Assembly (NCBI RefSeq): GCF_014692875.1
Contig: NZ_CP061171.1
Span: 558,001 to 622,000 of the forward strand
Origin: Pedobacter riviphilus
Lineage (GTDB): Bacteria > Bacteroidota > Bacteroidia > Sphingobacteriales > Sphingobacteriaceae
Length of the DNA stretch: 64,000 bases
Reading direction: 5' to 3'
Shown: in pieces, positions 18,110 to 26,815 of the stretch
Numbering within the stretch: position 1 is the first letter of the stretch
Layout of the letters: every line of letters begins with the position of its first letter
Made by a program: the position numbers and the translations under genes
Notes under the pieces: generated by a model
What the model saw: the letters and a program-made list of their open reading frames with translations, nothing else
Databases searched by the model: none
Told to the model about the DNA's origin: nothing

Positions 18110-20145
18110 TGATGAAGATAAATTACACTAGGGATAGAAGGATGGTTCTTTCTATCGCCGTATTTCTGATGGGCTGTTTATTAGTCCCTATCCCGCTTTT
18201 TGCACAACAAGCTTCTATTACAATTGAACAAAAGGTAGCCGGTAATATTTTTTATCAAAACGATCAAAAAGAATTTGTGATCCATGTAACTGCCGATTCT
18301 GTTGAATGGGATTGTTATGATTTTTGGGACCAAAAAATACTTTCGGGCAAAAAGGCAGTAGCCGGAGATACAGCCCTGTTGAATATTGAACCCGGTAAAC
18401 TTGGCTGGTTTAAACTTTTAATTAAGTCTAAGCAGAATAGCGCAGTTACCGGTTCAAAAGAAACCTCTTTTGCCATTGTTTCCAATTTTGATCTGAGCGC
18501 TGTTAGTCAATCTGCTTTTATTGGGCAAACACATGCCTGGCAATCAACCGATATCCTCATCCCGATTGCAAAGAAAATGGGCGTAAAATACGTGCGTGAT
18601 GCCATACGCTGGGATGCGGTAGAAAAACAGAAACAGGTATATACCTTTGGGACCAAGGAAGACAATTTTATCGCCCAGCTTGCCGCAAACAACCTTAAAC
18701 CTTATCTGGTCTGTGCCCTATACAATCCCCTTTACGATAACGGCAAGGCGCCTGTAAGTGCAGAGGGTAAGCTGGCATTTGCCAATTACGTAAAACAGTT
18801 GCTAACGAAATACCCCAGCATTGAAAATGTAGAAATCTGGAATGAACCCGATATTGCTACGTTTTCGCAGGGATTAACTACAGAAGATCAAAAAACGACC
18901 TTTTATTATAACCTCTTAAAAGCTTCTTATGACGAGGTTCACCCGACTTTTCCAAATGTGAAAATTGTTGGCATGGTGGTCAGCGATCTGGCTACAGAAA
19001 GTTTTTTAAACAAGATTTTGCAGAAGGGAGCACTCAGCTTGATGAACGAGTATGCTTTCCATTCCTATATACCTGTTTCGGAAGCTATTGTGACCGATAT
19101 CAACAAGCATAAAAACGTAATAAAAGCACATAATAACAATAACCTTATCCCGATTAACCTTTCGGAAACGGGTTTTACCATTTTTACCTTCACCGAAAAG
19201 GAGCAGGCCAATAATCTGCCAAGAAGGATTGTAGCCGCTCTGGCAAATGGGGTGCAAAAAATCGGTATTTATAACCTGCAGAATAAATCAACAGTAAACG
19301 ATTCTGAAGGGGCATTCGGACTGATCAGGCATCCAGATGATACTTTAGGTGCCTATACGCCAAAACCAGGTTTTGCTACTTATGCCGCCTTAACCCGTCA
19401 GTTATCAGGCGCAACCTTTGTTGCGGAAGAACAGATCTCGCCAGGCTTGATCAATGCTTATAAATTTATAAAGGGCAGTGAAGAAATAAGGGTAATGTAT
19501 TCGCTTTCGGGTACGGGCGTGCGGCTTTTTACCGATGCAGCATCGCTCGAAGTTGTAGACATTATGGGCAATAGTACCGTCTACAATGCAGTAAAGGATA
19601 CCGTTTCGATTACCCTTGATGCAAACCCGGTGTATATTAAAGGGGTGTTAAAAGCGCCTTTTGCCCAGGAAAAAATCCTGCCTGCAACCGTATCTTTTAG
19701 TTTAAAATACGGGTTTTATTTTGGTGGATACACGGAGGTAACCCAAGACAGTGTTGCGGCCGCCAAATGGATTTCTGCCATTGCCGAAATTGTAGGCCAC
19801 GATGGAAAAAGAACCAGGGTAGTGGCCAAACCTGCTGTGCAGAGCAAAGCCACCTGGAAGGCAGCCATTACCAAGGCCGGGCAGTATAACATTTCGGTTT
19901 ATATTCCCGCCAATGCAGCACTAAATGCCTATTCTACCACAAAAGCGAAATACACCATTTTCGCCGGTGGAACAGAAGTGGCTGCGGTAATTGTTGATCA
20001 ATTTAAAGATCAGGGAAAATGGGTTAACCTGGGCAGCTACCAGTTACCGAGGGGAACGAATAACTATGTTGAACTAACTGATACATTACCAGCACACGAT
20101 CGCCCTTTACGTGCCGATGCCTTAAAATTTACCTTAACACCTTAA
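18109..20145 (+). CDS. Secreted clan-A glycoside hydrolase-like protein (GH39/PslG-like) with golvesin-type C-terminal domain
   Basis: A 678-residue secreted protein with a signal peptide ending near AQQ (residue 34). The catalytic barrel is about 130-440. Acid/base Glu is E246 in EIWNEPD and the nucleophile is E353 in NLSETGFT, the usual spacing for a clan GH-A (beta/alpha)8 enzyme. The N-terminal 100 residues are a beta domain. Residues about 575-678 form a small beta domain (GQYNISVYIPAN, GKWVNLGSYQLPRG, LRADALKF) of the golvesin C-terminal/xanthan-lyase type, shared with the next gene. The start overlaps the susD stop by one base and the next gene begins two bases after its stop. Family placement is by motif only. 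The substrate is unknown. Confidence 0.8.
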   Translation: MMKINYTRDRRMVLSIAVFLMGCLLVPIPLFAQQASITIEQKVAGNIFYQNDQKEFVIHVTADSVEWDCYDFWDQKILSGKKAVAGDTALLNIEPGKLGWFKLLIKSKQNSAVTGSKETSFAIVSNFDLSAVSQSAFIGQTHAWQSTDILIPIAKKMGVKYVRDAIRWDAVEKQKQVYTFGTKEDNFIAQLAANNLKPYLVCALYNPLYDNGKAPVSAEGKLAFANYVKQLLTKYPSIENVEIWNEPDIATFSQGLTTEDQKTTFYYNLLKASYDEVHPTFPNVKIVGMVVSDLATESFLNKILQKGALSLMNEYAFHSYIPVSEAIVTDINKHKNVIKAHNNNNLIPINLSETGFTIFTFTEKEQANNLPRRIVAALANGVQKIGIYNLQNKSTVNDSEGAFGLIRHPDDTLGAYTPKPGFATYAALTRQLSGATFVAEEQISPGLINAYKFIKGSEEIRVMYSLSGTGVRLFTDAASLEVVDIMGNSTVYNAVKDTVSITLDANPVYIKGVLKAPFAQEKILPATVSFSLKYGFYFGGYTEVTQDSVAAAKWISAIAEIVGHDGKRTRVVAKPAVQSKATWKAAITKAGQYNISVYIPANAALNAYSTTKAKYTIFAGGTEVAAVIVDQFKDQGKWVNLGSYQLPRGTNNYVELTDTLPAHDRPLRADALKFTLTP

Positions 20146-20147
20146 CT

Positions 20148-22166
20148 ATGAAAAATATGATGCTTAAACGGCTTATGGTCGTTTCTATTTACCTGTTATT
20201 AAATATCCATTCTGCCATTGCTCAACCCGCAGACACCTATCAGGTTGATGTGTGTATTTATGGCGGAAACTCTGCTGGGGTAATTGCGGCCTTTAGTGCC
20301 AAGAAGATGGGTAAAACCGTACTGTTGATCGAACCTGGTAAAAACCTTGGCGGCCTCTCGTCGGGCGGACTCGGTTTTACCGATATCGGAAACAAATATG
20401 TGGTAACGGGTCTTTCGAAAGATTTTTACCGCAGGATAGGTACCCATTATGGCAAACTCGAACAGTGGGTATTTGAACCTCATGTGGCCGAAGATATCTT
20501 TAAAAGCTATATCAACCGTGCCAAGGTAGATGTGATTTACGGATACAGACTTTCTAAAGTTGGAAAAGTAGGAAAATCCATTAAAACCATTACCATCGAA
20601 CCATCTGAAGGCCAATCGAAAAATAAAACCGTGAGTGCTAAAGTATTTATAGATTGTAGTTATGAAGGAGACCTGATGGCAAAAGCCGATGTTACCTATA
20701 CTGTGGGGCGCGAGGTGAATGCTAAATATAAGGAAACCTACAACGGTGTTCAATTACTGGAAGGGCACCAATTTCCTGATCATATCGATCCATATCGGGT
20801 TAAAGGCGATTCGAGCAGTGGTTTACTCTGGGGGATCAATAAAGGCAGCTTGATGCCCCGTGGTTCGGGCGACAGTAAAGTGCAGTCTTATAATTACAGG
20901 GTCTGTTTAACAGATGATCCTCAGAACCGTATCGCCATTACAAGGCCACAGGGATATGACAGTACCCGCTACGAGCTGCTTTTGAGGTTGATGGAAAAAC
21001 AGAAAAACAGATTAAGCCTCAACGATTATTTTATCTGGAGTGAAATGCCAAACCGCAAAACCGATATCAACAACAGAAATGGATTTTCAACGGATATGAT
21101 AGGCACCAATCATGGTTATCCGGACGGAGATTATGTTTCGAGAGCGAAATACATTGAGGATCTGACCTCATATACTAAGGGTCTGTTTTATTTTTTCGGG
21201 CATGACCTAAGGGTGCCGCAGGCACTTAGAAGCCAGATGTTGCAATGGGGGTATCCGAAAGATGAATACAAGGACAATAAAAACTGGTCTCATCAGGCCT
21301 ACATCAGAGAGGCGCGAAGAATGGTAAGCGATTATGTGATGACCGAGCACAACTGTACCGGAAAGGCTATAGTAACTGATGGAATTGCTTTAGCGGCGTA
21401 CAATATGGATTCTCACAACACCGATCGTTTGGTTGTCGATGGCATGGTCAAAAACGAAGGGAATGTCGAAATTCCTGGCATTTCACCCTATCCGATCAGT
21501 TATAAAGCCATCGTGCCCAAAGAGCAGGAGTGTGATAACCTGATCGTACCGGTCTGTTTGTCAGCCAGTCATATCGCCTATGGTTCTATCCGTATGGAAC
21601 CTGTATTTATGGTACTTTCGCAGGTTGCCGCAGTTGCAGCCAGCTTCTCGATAGATCAGGGCATAACCGTGCAGCAGCTCGATTATAAAAAAATAAATGA
21701 AAAGCTGACAATCGATCCCCTGCTGGATGGAAGTACACCTGATCTGATTATCGATAACCTTTCGCCGAGGGTTAAAATAGAGGGGAACTGGGATTTAAAA
21801 CCCGGACATATTTATGGTCCCAATGCATTTTTTTACAACAAATCGGATAAATCTCCGGCAAGCATCACCTTTAATGCAGATGGTTTAAAAGCCGGGCAAT
21901 ATGAGGTTTTTAGCTATTATCCCCTAACAGATAAAGGTTCGAATATTACCACTATTGAGGTTTTTGATGGAGAGAAGAGCCATAACCACAACATTTTGAA
22001 ATCGGAGATCAAAGTGGTCGGTCAAACATCGGGCGAATGGGTTTCTTTGGGCAAATACAATATTAAAAATAATACCAAACCTTATGTACGGATCAGCAAC
22101 CTTAAGGCCGATGGAACTGTAGTTGCCGATGCCGTATTATTTAAACCTTTGTCGGGTAAAAAATAA
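20148..22166 (+). CDS. Secreted FAD-dependent oxidoreductase with golvesin-type C-terminal domain
   Basis: A 672-residue protein. Signal peptide to about residue 25 (LLLNIHSAIAQ). The Rossmann FAD site is VDVCIYGGNSAGVIAAFSAK (about 30-49) with a GGLSSGG loop after it. The motif IDCSYEGDLMAKA near 168 and the distal PICLSASHIAYGSIRMEPV-type block (about 473-490) fit the FAD_oxidored family found in Bacteroidetes sugar loci. Residues about 575-672 form a second golvesin/xanthan-lyase-type domain like that in the glycosidase gene before it (GQYEVFSYYPL, GEWVSLGKYNIKNN, VVADAVLFKP). It is the last gene of the tight susC-susD unit. The reaction is not known; it may oxidise a sugar released by the hydrolase. 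Confidence 0.82.
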   Translation: MKNMMLKRLMVVSIYLLLNIHSAIAQPADTYQVDVCIYGGNSAGVIAAFSAKKMGKTVLLIEPGKNLGGLSSGGLGFTDIGNKYVVTGLSKDFYRRIGTHYGKLEQWVFEPHVAEDIFKSYINRAKVDVIYGYRLSKVGKVGKSIKTITIEPSEGQSKNKTVSAKVFIDCSYEGDLMAKADVTYTVGREVNAKYKETYNGVQLLEGHQFPDHIDPYRVKGDSSSGLLWGINKGSLMPRGSGDSKVQSYNYRVCLTDDPQNRIAITRPQGYDSTRYELLLRLMEKQKNRLSLNDYFIWSEMPNRKTDINNRNGFSTDMIGTNHGYPDGDYVSRAKYIEDLTSYTKGLFYFFGHDLRVPQALRSQMLQWGYPKDEYKDNKNWSHQAYIREARRMVSDYVMTEHNCTGKAIVTDGIALAAYNMDSHNTDRLVVDGMVKNEGNVEIPGISPYPISYKAIVPKEQECDNLIVPVCLSASHIAYGSIRMEPVFMVLSQVAAVAASFSIDQGITVQQLDYKKINEKLTIDPLLDGSTPDLIIDNLSPRVKIEGNWDLKPGHIYGPNAFFYNKSDKSPASITFNADGLKAGQYEVFSYYPLTDKGSNITTIEVFDGEKSHNHNILKSEIKVVGQTSGEWVSLGKYNIKNNTKPYVRISNLKADGTVVADAVLFKPLSGKK

Positions 22167-22252
22167 ATAGATTAAGTAGGGTAATAGAGCTATTTACTGA
22201 TATAGCCAAGAAAGATACCTTTGCTAATTAAATTATCAATCAAGAATCCCCG

Positions 22253-22283
22253 GCACTTTTCGGTAGCACCTACCGAAAAGTGC
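22253..22283 (+). terminator. Strong hairpin downstream of the sus-like operon
   Basis: Fourteen-base perfect arms, gcacttttcggtag (22253-22266) and ctaccgaaaagtgc (22270-22283), with a three-base loop. No long T run follows, so termination is likely but not certain. It also lies just beyond the 3' end of the reverse-strand remnant at 22299-22523 and could serve both strands. Confidence 0.65.
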
Positions 22284-22298
22284 TTCAAAGATCAAACG

Positions 22299-22523
22299 TT
22301 ATTTTGGTTCAACAACATTCAATATATTAAAAGGGGCCAGGTTGTAAACGAAATTCCCCTCGCTGTCCCTTCCTTTAACCCATGCCCTCAGCACATACTT
22401 TACTTTTGGGTTATAATGTTCCAGTTGTAAATGATATAAAAAGGTTTTTACCTTATGTGTCTCCCTAAATTGATCTTTTGTTCCGATATGCTCATCCTGA
22501 GCTACAACTTTAACTGTTGTTGG
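22299..22523 (-). pseudogene. C-terminal remnant of an unknown gene
   Basis: On the reverse strand 74 codons are open and end in a stop at 22299-22301. The translation looks like real protein with balanced composition: KTFLYHLQLEHYNPKVKYVL, then RAWVKGRDSEGNFVYNLAPF, ending NILNVVEPK. There is no ATG or GTG start, and stops occur in all frames just upstream (22524 onward). That marks it as the tail of a gene whose front has been lost. The family is not recognised. A hairpin (22578-22602) lies close upstream. Confidence 0.5.
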
Positions 22524-22577
22524 TTATACAAAGCTTAGTGGTTATGTTTTTTCTAAAGAGAGATAAAATTTGGTGGT

Positions 22578-22602
22578 AAAGTGGGAGGTTCTCCCACTTT
22601 TT
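22578..22602 (+). terminator. Hairpin with T run upstream of mraZ
   Basis: Arms aaagtgggag (22578-22587) and ctcccacttt (22591-22600) with a three-base loop, followed by TT. It could end read-through before the dcw cluster. The arms contain gtggg words like the MraZ-box motif downstream, probably by chance. Confidence 0.5.
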
Positions 22603-22794
22603 AAAAGCTATAAATGAGTGCTTTTGGAAAAAAATCCAATAAATATGGTAGAAATTGGGCGAGTGTGACACTTTTTAATATTTTATTTTAAAAGGCTTAT
22701 TACCAGTTATTAAGGCTTTTTGTCTTGTGCCTGTATACTTATTCTAAGTATCTTGCCGGGCCATAATTGTAACAAAAACAATGTGGAAAACTTT

Positions 22795-22856
22795 TTTGTG
22801 GTAAAAAGTGGTAAAAAGTGGTAGAACTCTTTACTTTTACACTAGATATAAAGTGT
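22795..22856 (+). promoter_or_regulatory. MraZ operator: tandem GTGG boxes
   Basis: Three boxes, TTTGTGG (22795-22801), AAAGTGG (22805-22811) and AAAGTGG (22815-22821), lie exactly 10 bp apart. A further AAAGTGT occurs at 22850-22856, ten bases before the mraZ start. MraZ is known to bind direct GTGG-type repeats before its own gene (TGGGN repeats in E. coli, AAAGTG[T/G] repeats in mollicutes), so autoregulation is very likely. Confidence 0.8.
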
Positions 22857-22866
22857 AGATACCACT

Positions 22867-23334
22867 ATGACCCAACTTTTAGGAGAATTCGATTGTAAAC
22901 TTGACGCAAAGGGCCGCCTTATGGTGCCTGCTGCGCTTAAGAAACAATTGCCTGATTCTGAGAAAGAAGGGTTGATTATTAATCGTGGTTTTGAGAAAAA
23001 CCTGGTGATCTATCCAAAGAAGGTTTGGGATGCTATTGTTACCGATTTAAGCAAACTGAACATCTACGAAAAAAACAACAGAGAATTTATCAGGTCGTTT
23101 ACCCGTGGTGCAACTGAACTTTCGCTTGATGCAGCCGGTCGTGTGCTTTTGCCAAAATCGCTGGTTGATTATGCGGGTATCGGAAGTGATCTTGTGTTGG
23201 CTTGTCAGTTAGATCGTATCGAAGTTTGGGACAAAAAATCTTACGAAGATATTTTTGATGATGTACCAGAGAATTTTGCAAACCTTGCCGAGCAGGTAAT
23301 GGGTGGAAAGAAAGGAGGTGCTGATGGCGAATAA
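22867..23334 (+). CDS. mraZ: Transcriptional regulator MraZ
   Basis: A 155-residue DNA-binding protein that opens the dcw cluster and represses or modulates it. Two SpoVT/AbrB-like halves are visible: LLGEFDCKLDAKGRLMVPAA (4-23) and ELSLDAAGRVLLPKSLVDYA (about 83-102), each with the conserved DAKGR/DAAGR turn. The ring-shaped oligomer binds tandem GTGG boxes, and such boxes lie 46-72 bases upstream. ATG start. Overlaps the true rsmH start by 11 bases. Confidence 0.96.
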   Translation: MTQLLGEFDCKLDAKGRLMVPAALKKQLPDSEKEGLIINRGFEKNLVIYPKKVWDAIVTDLSKLNIYEKNNREFIRSFTRGATELSLDAAGRVLLPKSLVDYAGIGSDLVLACQLDRIEVWDKKSYEDIFDDVPENFANLAEQVMGGKKGGADGE

Positions 23335-24229
23335 TTATCATGTGCCTGTGATGCTGCAACCTTGTATCGATGGTTTGAATATTAAGCCTGATGGCGTTTA
23401 TGTTGATGTAACCTTTGGCGGTGGTGGTCATTCAAAAGAGATTTTGAAGCATCTTGGCCCGAAAGGAAGATTGATTGCTTTCGATCAGGATCCTGATGCG
23501 CAGGCGAATGTTCCTGTTGATGAGCGTTTCGTGTTTATTGATCAGAATTTTGGTTTCTTAAAAAATAACCTCCGTTTAAAAGGATTTAGGCAGGTAGATG
23601 GTATTCTGGCTGATCTGGGTGTTTCTTCGCATCAGTTTGATGTGCCGCAACGTGGTTTTTCAATCCGTCATAACGCCGATCTGGATATGCGCATGGATCA
23701 GCACCGCGACTTAACAGCTGCTGAAGTATTAAATACCTATACCGAAGATAAGCTTCATAAAATATTTGGAATTTATGGAGAGGTAAAAAATGCGAAATCT
23801 TTAGCGCGTGCTATTGTGACTTCGCGTTTGGAAAAGCCTTTTACTGATATCGATAGTTTAAAATCAGCTATTGCTGGTTATATCCCGAAAGGAAAAGAGA
23901 ATAAATATCTGGCGCAGGTGTTTCAGGCATTGCGTATAGAGGTGAATGCTGAAATCCAGGTGCTTGAAGATTTTTTGATGCAGGCTGCTGATGTGTTGAA
24001 GCCGGGTGGCCATTTAGTGGTTATGTCTTATCATTCTTTAGAGGATAGGCCGGTTAAAAACTTTATGGCGAAAGGTAAATTCCAGGGCGAGGTAGAAAAA
24101 GATTTCTTCGGAAACCAGCAAAAGCCATTTAATGTAATTACGCGGAAAGCGATAATGGCTACTGATGAGGAGATTGCACAGAACAATAGAGCACGTAGTG
24201 CGAAGCTAAGAATTGCAGAAAAGATATGA
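23324..24229 (+). CDS. rsmH: 16S rRNA (cytosine-1402-N4)-methyltransferase
   Basis: Methylates N4 of C1402 in 16S rRNA in the ribosomal P site, using S-adenosylmethionine. Start chosen at ATG 23324 (MANNYHVPVMLQPCID); it has AGGAGG six bases upstream, unusual here, and the longer frame begins at a GTG. SAM site: YVDVTFGGGGHS (about 26-37). Others: ILADLGVSSHQFD, RGFSIRHNADLDMRMD, and the C-terminal VVMSYHSLEDRPVKNF. 301 residues, normal length. Overlaps mraZ by 11 bases and ftsL by four (ATGA). Confidence 0.96.
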   Translation: MANNYHVPVMLQPCIDGLNIKPDGVYVDVTFGGGGHSKEILKHLGPKGRLIAFDQDPDAQANVPVDERFVFIDQNFGFLKNNLRLKGFRQVDGILADLGVSSHQFDVPQRGFSIRHNADLDMRMDQHRDLTAAEVLNTYTEDKLHKIFGIYGEVKNAKSLARAIVTSRLEKPFTDIDSLKSAIAGYIPKGKENKYLAQVFQALRIEVNAEIQVLEDFLMQAADVLKPGGHLVVMSYHSLEDRPVKNFMAKGKFQGEVEKDFFGNQQKPFNVITRKAIMATDEEIAQNNRARSAKLRIAEKI

Positions 24230-24648
24230 ATAGGTTTAGGGAAGAGATAGAAGAAGAAGAGATTGGGCCCGAACCAGAGCTGAAAGCTGCGCCCAAAAGG
24301 CCAAAAACTGCTGAAGAAAAAATGGATAGTAATTCGTTTATCAGTAAGCTTTTTAATGATGGATTAGTAAGTAAAGAGGCGGCAACTGATGCTTTGCCTT
24401 ATTTGTGTTTTCTGGCCTTTTTGGGGATGATTTATATTGCCAATAGCCACTTTGCGGTAAACAATGTTCGCCGGATTGATAAATTAAATAAAGAAGTAAA
24501 AGAATTAAGATGGGAGTATAAGTCTTTAAAGGCTGACCTGATGTTCAAAAGTAAACTGACAGAGGTTGCCAAAAAGGTAGATACCCTTGGTATAAAAGAA
24601 CTGATTGAACCACCAAAAAAAATAATTGTTAAAAGCGATGAATATTAG
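24226..24648 (+). CDS. ftsL: FtsL-like cell division protein
   Basis: A 140-residue bitopic protein: acidic cytoplasmic N-terminus (EEIEEEEIGPEPE), one membrane helix at about 61-80 (YLCFLAFLGMIYIANSHFAV) and a periplasmic coiled coil (NNVRRIDKLNKEVKELRWEY). This is the usual FtsL build, although the sequence itself diverges and only position and topology name it. It would join FtsQ and a FtsB-like partner to recruit the septal synthase. Overlaps rsmH (ATGA) and the next gene by 11 bases, so translation is probably coupled. Confidence 0.82.
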   Translation: MNRFREEIEEEEIGPEPELKAAPKRPKTAEEKMDSNSFISKLFNDGLVSKEAATDALPYLCFLAFLGMIYIANSHFAVNNVRRIDKLNKEVKELRWEYKSLKADLMFKSKLTEVAKKVDTLGIKELIEPPKKIIVKSDEY

Positions 24649-26740
24649 GGCAAACATCTTGCTTCGTGTATATCTGGCATTTGGCTTAATTGTGCTTTTT
24701 GCTTTCGCGGTGTTTTTACGCCTCGGTCAGGTGCAGTTTGTACAGGGAAAAAAGTGGAAAGCTATGGCAGATAGTCTTTCTACACGATATGTAAATGTTG
24801 AGGCTACCCGTGGGAATATTTATTCGAACGATGGTAGTTTGCTGGCTACTTCGATACCTGAATACGAACTGCGTATGGATATGTTTGCAGGTGGCATTGC
24901 TGATAAAGATGTGTTTAATGAAAAAGTTGATTCTTTAGGTTATAAACTCTCGCAGATTTTTCAAGATAAAACAGCAAAAGAATATGCCCGGATGCTGCGT
25001 AAGGGTCGTCAGGATAGTGCACGTTATTTGTTGATCCACCGTAAAGTAGGTTATGCCGATCTTAAAACCATCAGAACTTTTCCATTATTCAACATTGGGA
25101 AGTTTAGTGGTGGTTTAATTGCTGTTCAGCAAAACAAACGTATTCTTCCTTTTCAGGCTTTGGCTGCCCGTACCATTGGTTATAAAAACGAAAATGTTAA
25201 AAACGGTGTAGGTTTAGAAGGCGCGTATAAAGAATATATCAACGGCGAAACTGGAAAAAGATTAATGCAGCGTATTGCAGGTGGTGTTTACATCCCAGTA
25301 AATGAGGAAGCCGAGGTAGCGCCAAAAGATGGAGCTGACATTATTTCAACCATTGATGTGAACATGCAAGATCTGGCACAGAGCGCATTAGAGAAACAGC
25401 TGATCAAATCGCAGGCTGATCATGGTGCGGTGATCTTGATGGAAGTTGCAACCGGTGAGATCCGTGCGGTAGCCAATTTCTCTAAAGTGGAAGAAGGTGT
25501 TTATAAAGAGAAATTTAACTATGCTATCGCAGGTAATCAGGATCCGGGATCGACCTTTAAACTGGCTTCTTATATGGCGCTTTTAGAAGACAAATTGGTA
25601 GATACCAATACAATGGTTGGAACAGGGAATTATAAAATTCCTGGTCATACGATTAAGGATTCGCATGGAAGTATAGGTGTGGTAACCGTTAAAAAAGCAT
25701 TTGAACAATCGTCAAACGCGGCAGTTGCTTATTTGATCAACAGTAAATATGGTGCTAACCCTAAAAAGTTTACTGATCATCTATATGATTGGCATTTAAA
25801 TGAAAAAATGGGTTTACAAATTCCCGGAGAAGCTACGCCGGCAGTAAAGAATCCAATCACAAATAAAAGCTGGAACAAAAACATGACCCTTCCTCAAATG
25901 GCTTACGGTTATGAAATGCAGTTAACACCATTAAAAATGCTTACCCTGTACAATGCGGTGGCTAATAATGGCAAAATGGTGGCGCCAATTTTTGTAAAAG
26001 AAATCAGAAGGTTGGGCAACCCAATAGAGCAGTTTAAAGCTAGGGTAATTAACGATAAAATATGTTCGGATGTGACCTTAAGCAAAATTAAAAAAATGCT
26101 TGAAGGAGTAGTGACCGAGGGTAGTGGAAAGCAGATTGTTTACAATCCCCTATATCCAATTGCAGGTAAAACCGGAACAGCACAGGTTGCTGATGCAAAT
26201 AGGGGATACAAAGCGAATAAGCAATATCAAGCCTCTTTTGTGGGGTATTTTCCGGCTGATAAGCCGAAGTATTCTCTAATCGTAGTAATTAACGATCCAA
26301 AAGGTGCTTATTATGGTGCATTGGTTTCTGGACCGGTTTTCAGAGAAATTGCCGATCGTATTTACGCCAGCGATATGCAGATGTATAACGATGTGCCGAC
26401 CCGTTTGGTAGGTAATACGGGTAATCCGCCTACAAAAGCAGGGCAAAGTAAAGCGACTCAGAAGGTGTATAAGGCATTTGGTTTTAAACCGCTTTTTGCT
26501 TCAAAATCTGAGTATTACAATATTATAGATACCAGTGCAGGAACAGTTTTTCAGGAAAATAACGAGCGTAAAGGTGTGATGCCAAATGTGGCGGGAATGG
26601 GACTGAAAGATGCATTGTATCTTTTAGGAAATGCTGGTTTAAAAACCAAAGTTTTAGGGTCGGGAAAAGTGATTAGCCAATCAATAGCTGCCGGAACAAA
26701 GGTGGGTAAGGGATTGGGTGTACAAATAGAGTTGAATTAA
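24638..26740 (+). CDS. ftsI: Septal peptidoglycan transpeptidase (FtsI/PBP3 type) with PASTA domain
   Basis: Class B penicillin-binding protein that cross-links septal peptidoglycan. Start chosen at ATG 24638 (MNIRANILLRVYLAFG); the longer frame adds four codons. A membrane helix is at about 8-26 and the dimerisation domain follows (TRGNIYSNDGSLLATS). Catalytic serine is S305 in GSTFK, the SSN motif follows (EQSSNAAV), and KTGT begins at K511. Residues about 645-700 are one PASTA domain (MPNVAGMGLKDALYLLGNAG), which may bind peptidoglycan. 700 residues. Overlaps ftsL by 11 bases. Confidence 0.95.
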   Translation: MNIRANILLRVYLAFGLIVLFAFAVFLRLGQVQFVQGKKWKAMADSLSTRYVNVEATRGNIYSNDGSLLATSIPEYELRMDMFAGGIADKDVFNEKVDSLGYKLSQIFQDKTAKEYARMLRKGRQDSARYLLIHRKVGYADLKTIRTFPLFNIGKFSGGLIAVQQNKRILPFQALAARTIGYKNENVKNGVGLEGAYKEYINGETGKRLMQRIAGGVYIPVNEEAEVAPKDGADIISTIDVNMQDLAQSALEKQLIKSQADHGAVILMEVATGEIRAVANFSKVEEGVYKEKFNYAIAGNQDPGSTFKLASYMALLEDKLVDTNTMVGTGNYKIPGHTIKDSHGSIGVVTVKKAFEQSSNAAVAYLINSKYGANPKKFTDHLYDWHLNEKMGLQIPGEATPAVKNPITNKSWNKNMTLPQMAYGYEMQLTPLKMLTLYNAVANNGKMVAPIFVKEIRRLGNPIEQFKARVINDKICSDVTLSKIKKMLEGVVTEGSGKQIVYNPLYPIAGKTGTAQVADANRGYKANKQYQASFVGYFPADKPKYSLIVVINDPKGAYYGALVSGPVFREIADRIYASDMQMYNDVPTRLVGNTGNPPTKAGQSKATQKVYKAFGFKPLFASKSEYYNIIDTSAGTVFQENNERKGVMPNVAGMGLKDALYLLGNAGLKTKVLGSGKVISQSIAAGTKVGKGLGVQIELN

Positions 26741-26815
26741 AGGTGGAAGGTAAAAAGGTTTAAGGTTCTAATACTTGATTCTAAATACCTAATACTAAAA
26801 AGAATAAAAAATAAA
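26741..26815 (+). other. ftsI-murE spacer with decayed repeat words
   Basis: Short AT-rich spacer containing repeated words (ctaatactt.gattcta.. ctaatacta). One of five spacers in the dcw cluster that carry repeat-like sequence although the genes around them usually overlap. No promoter is clear. Confidence 0.35.

Noticed and set aside
22221..22430. Forward-strand open frame of 69 codons before mraZ
   Set aside because: It covers a hairpin and the better-supported reverse-strand remnant; its composition is not protein-like.
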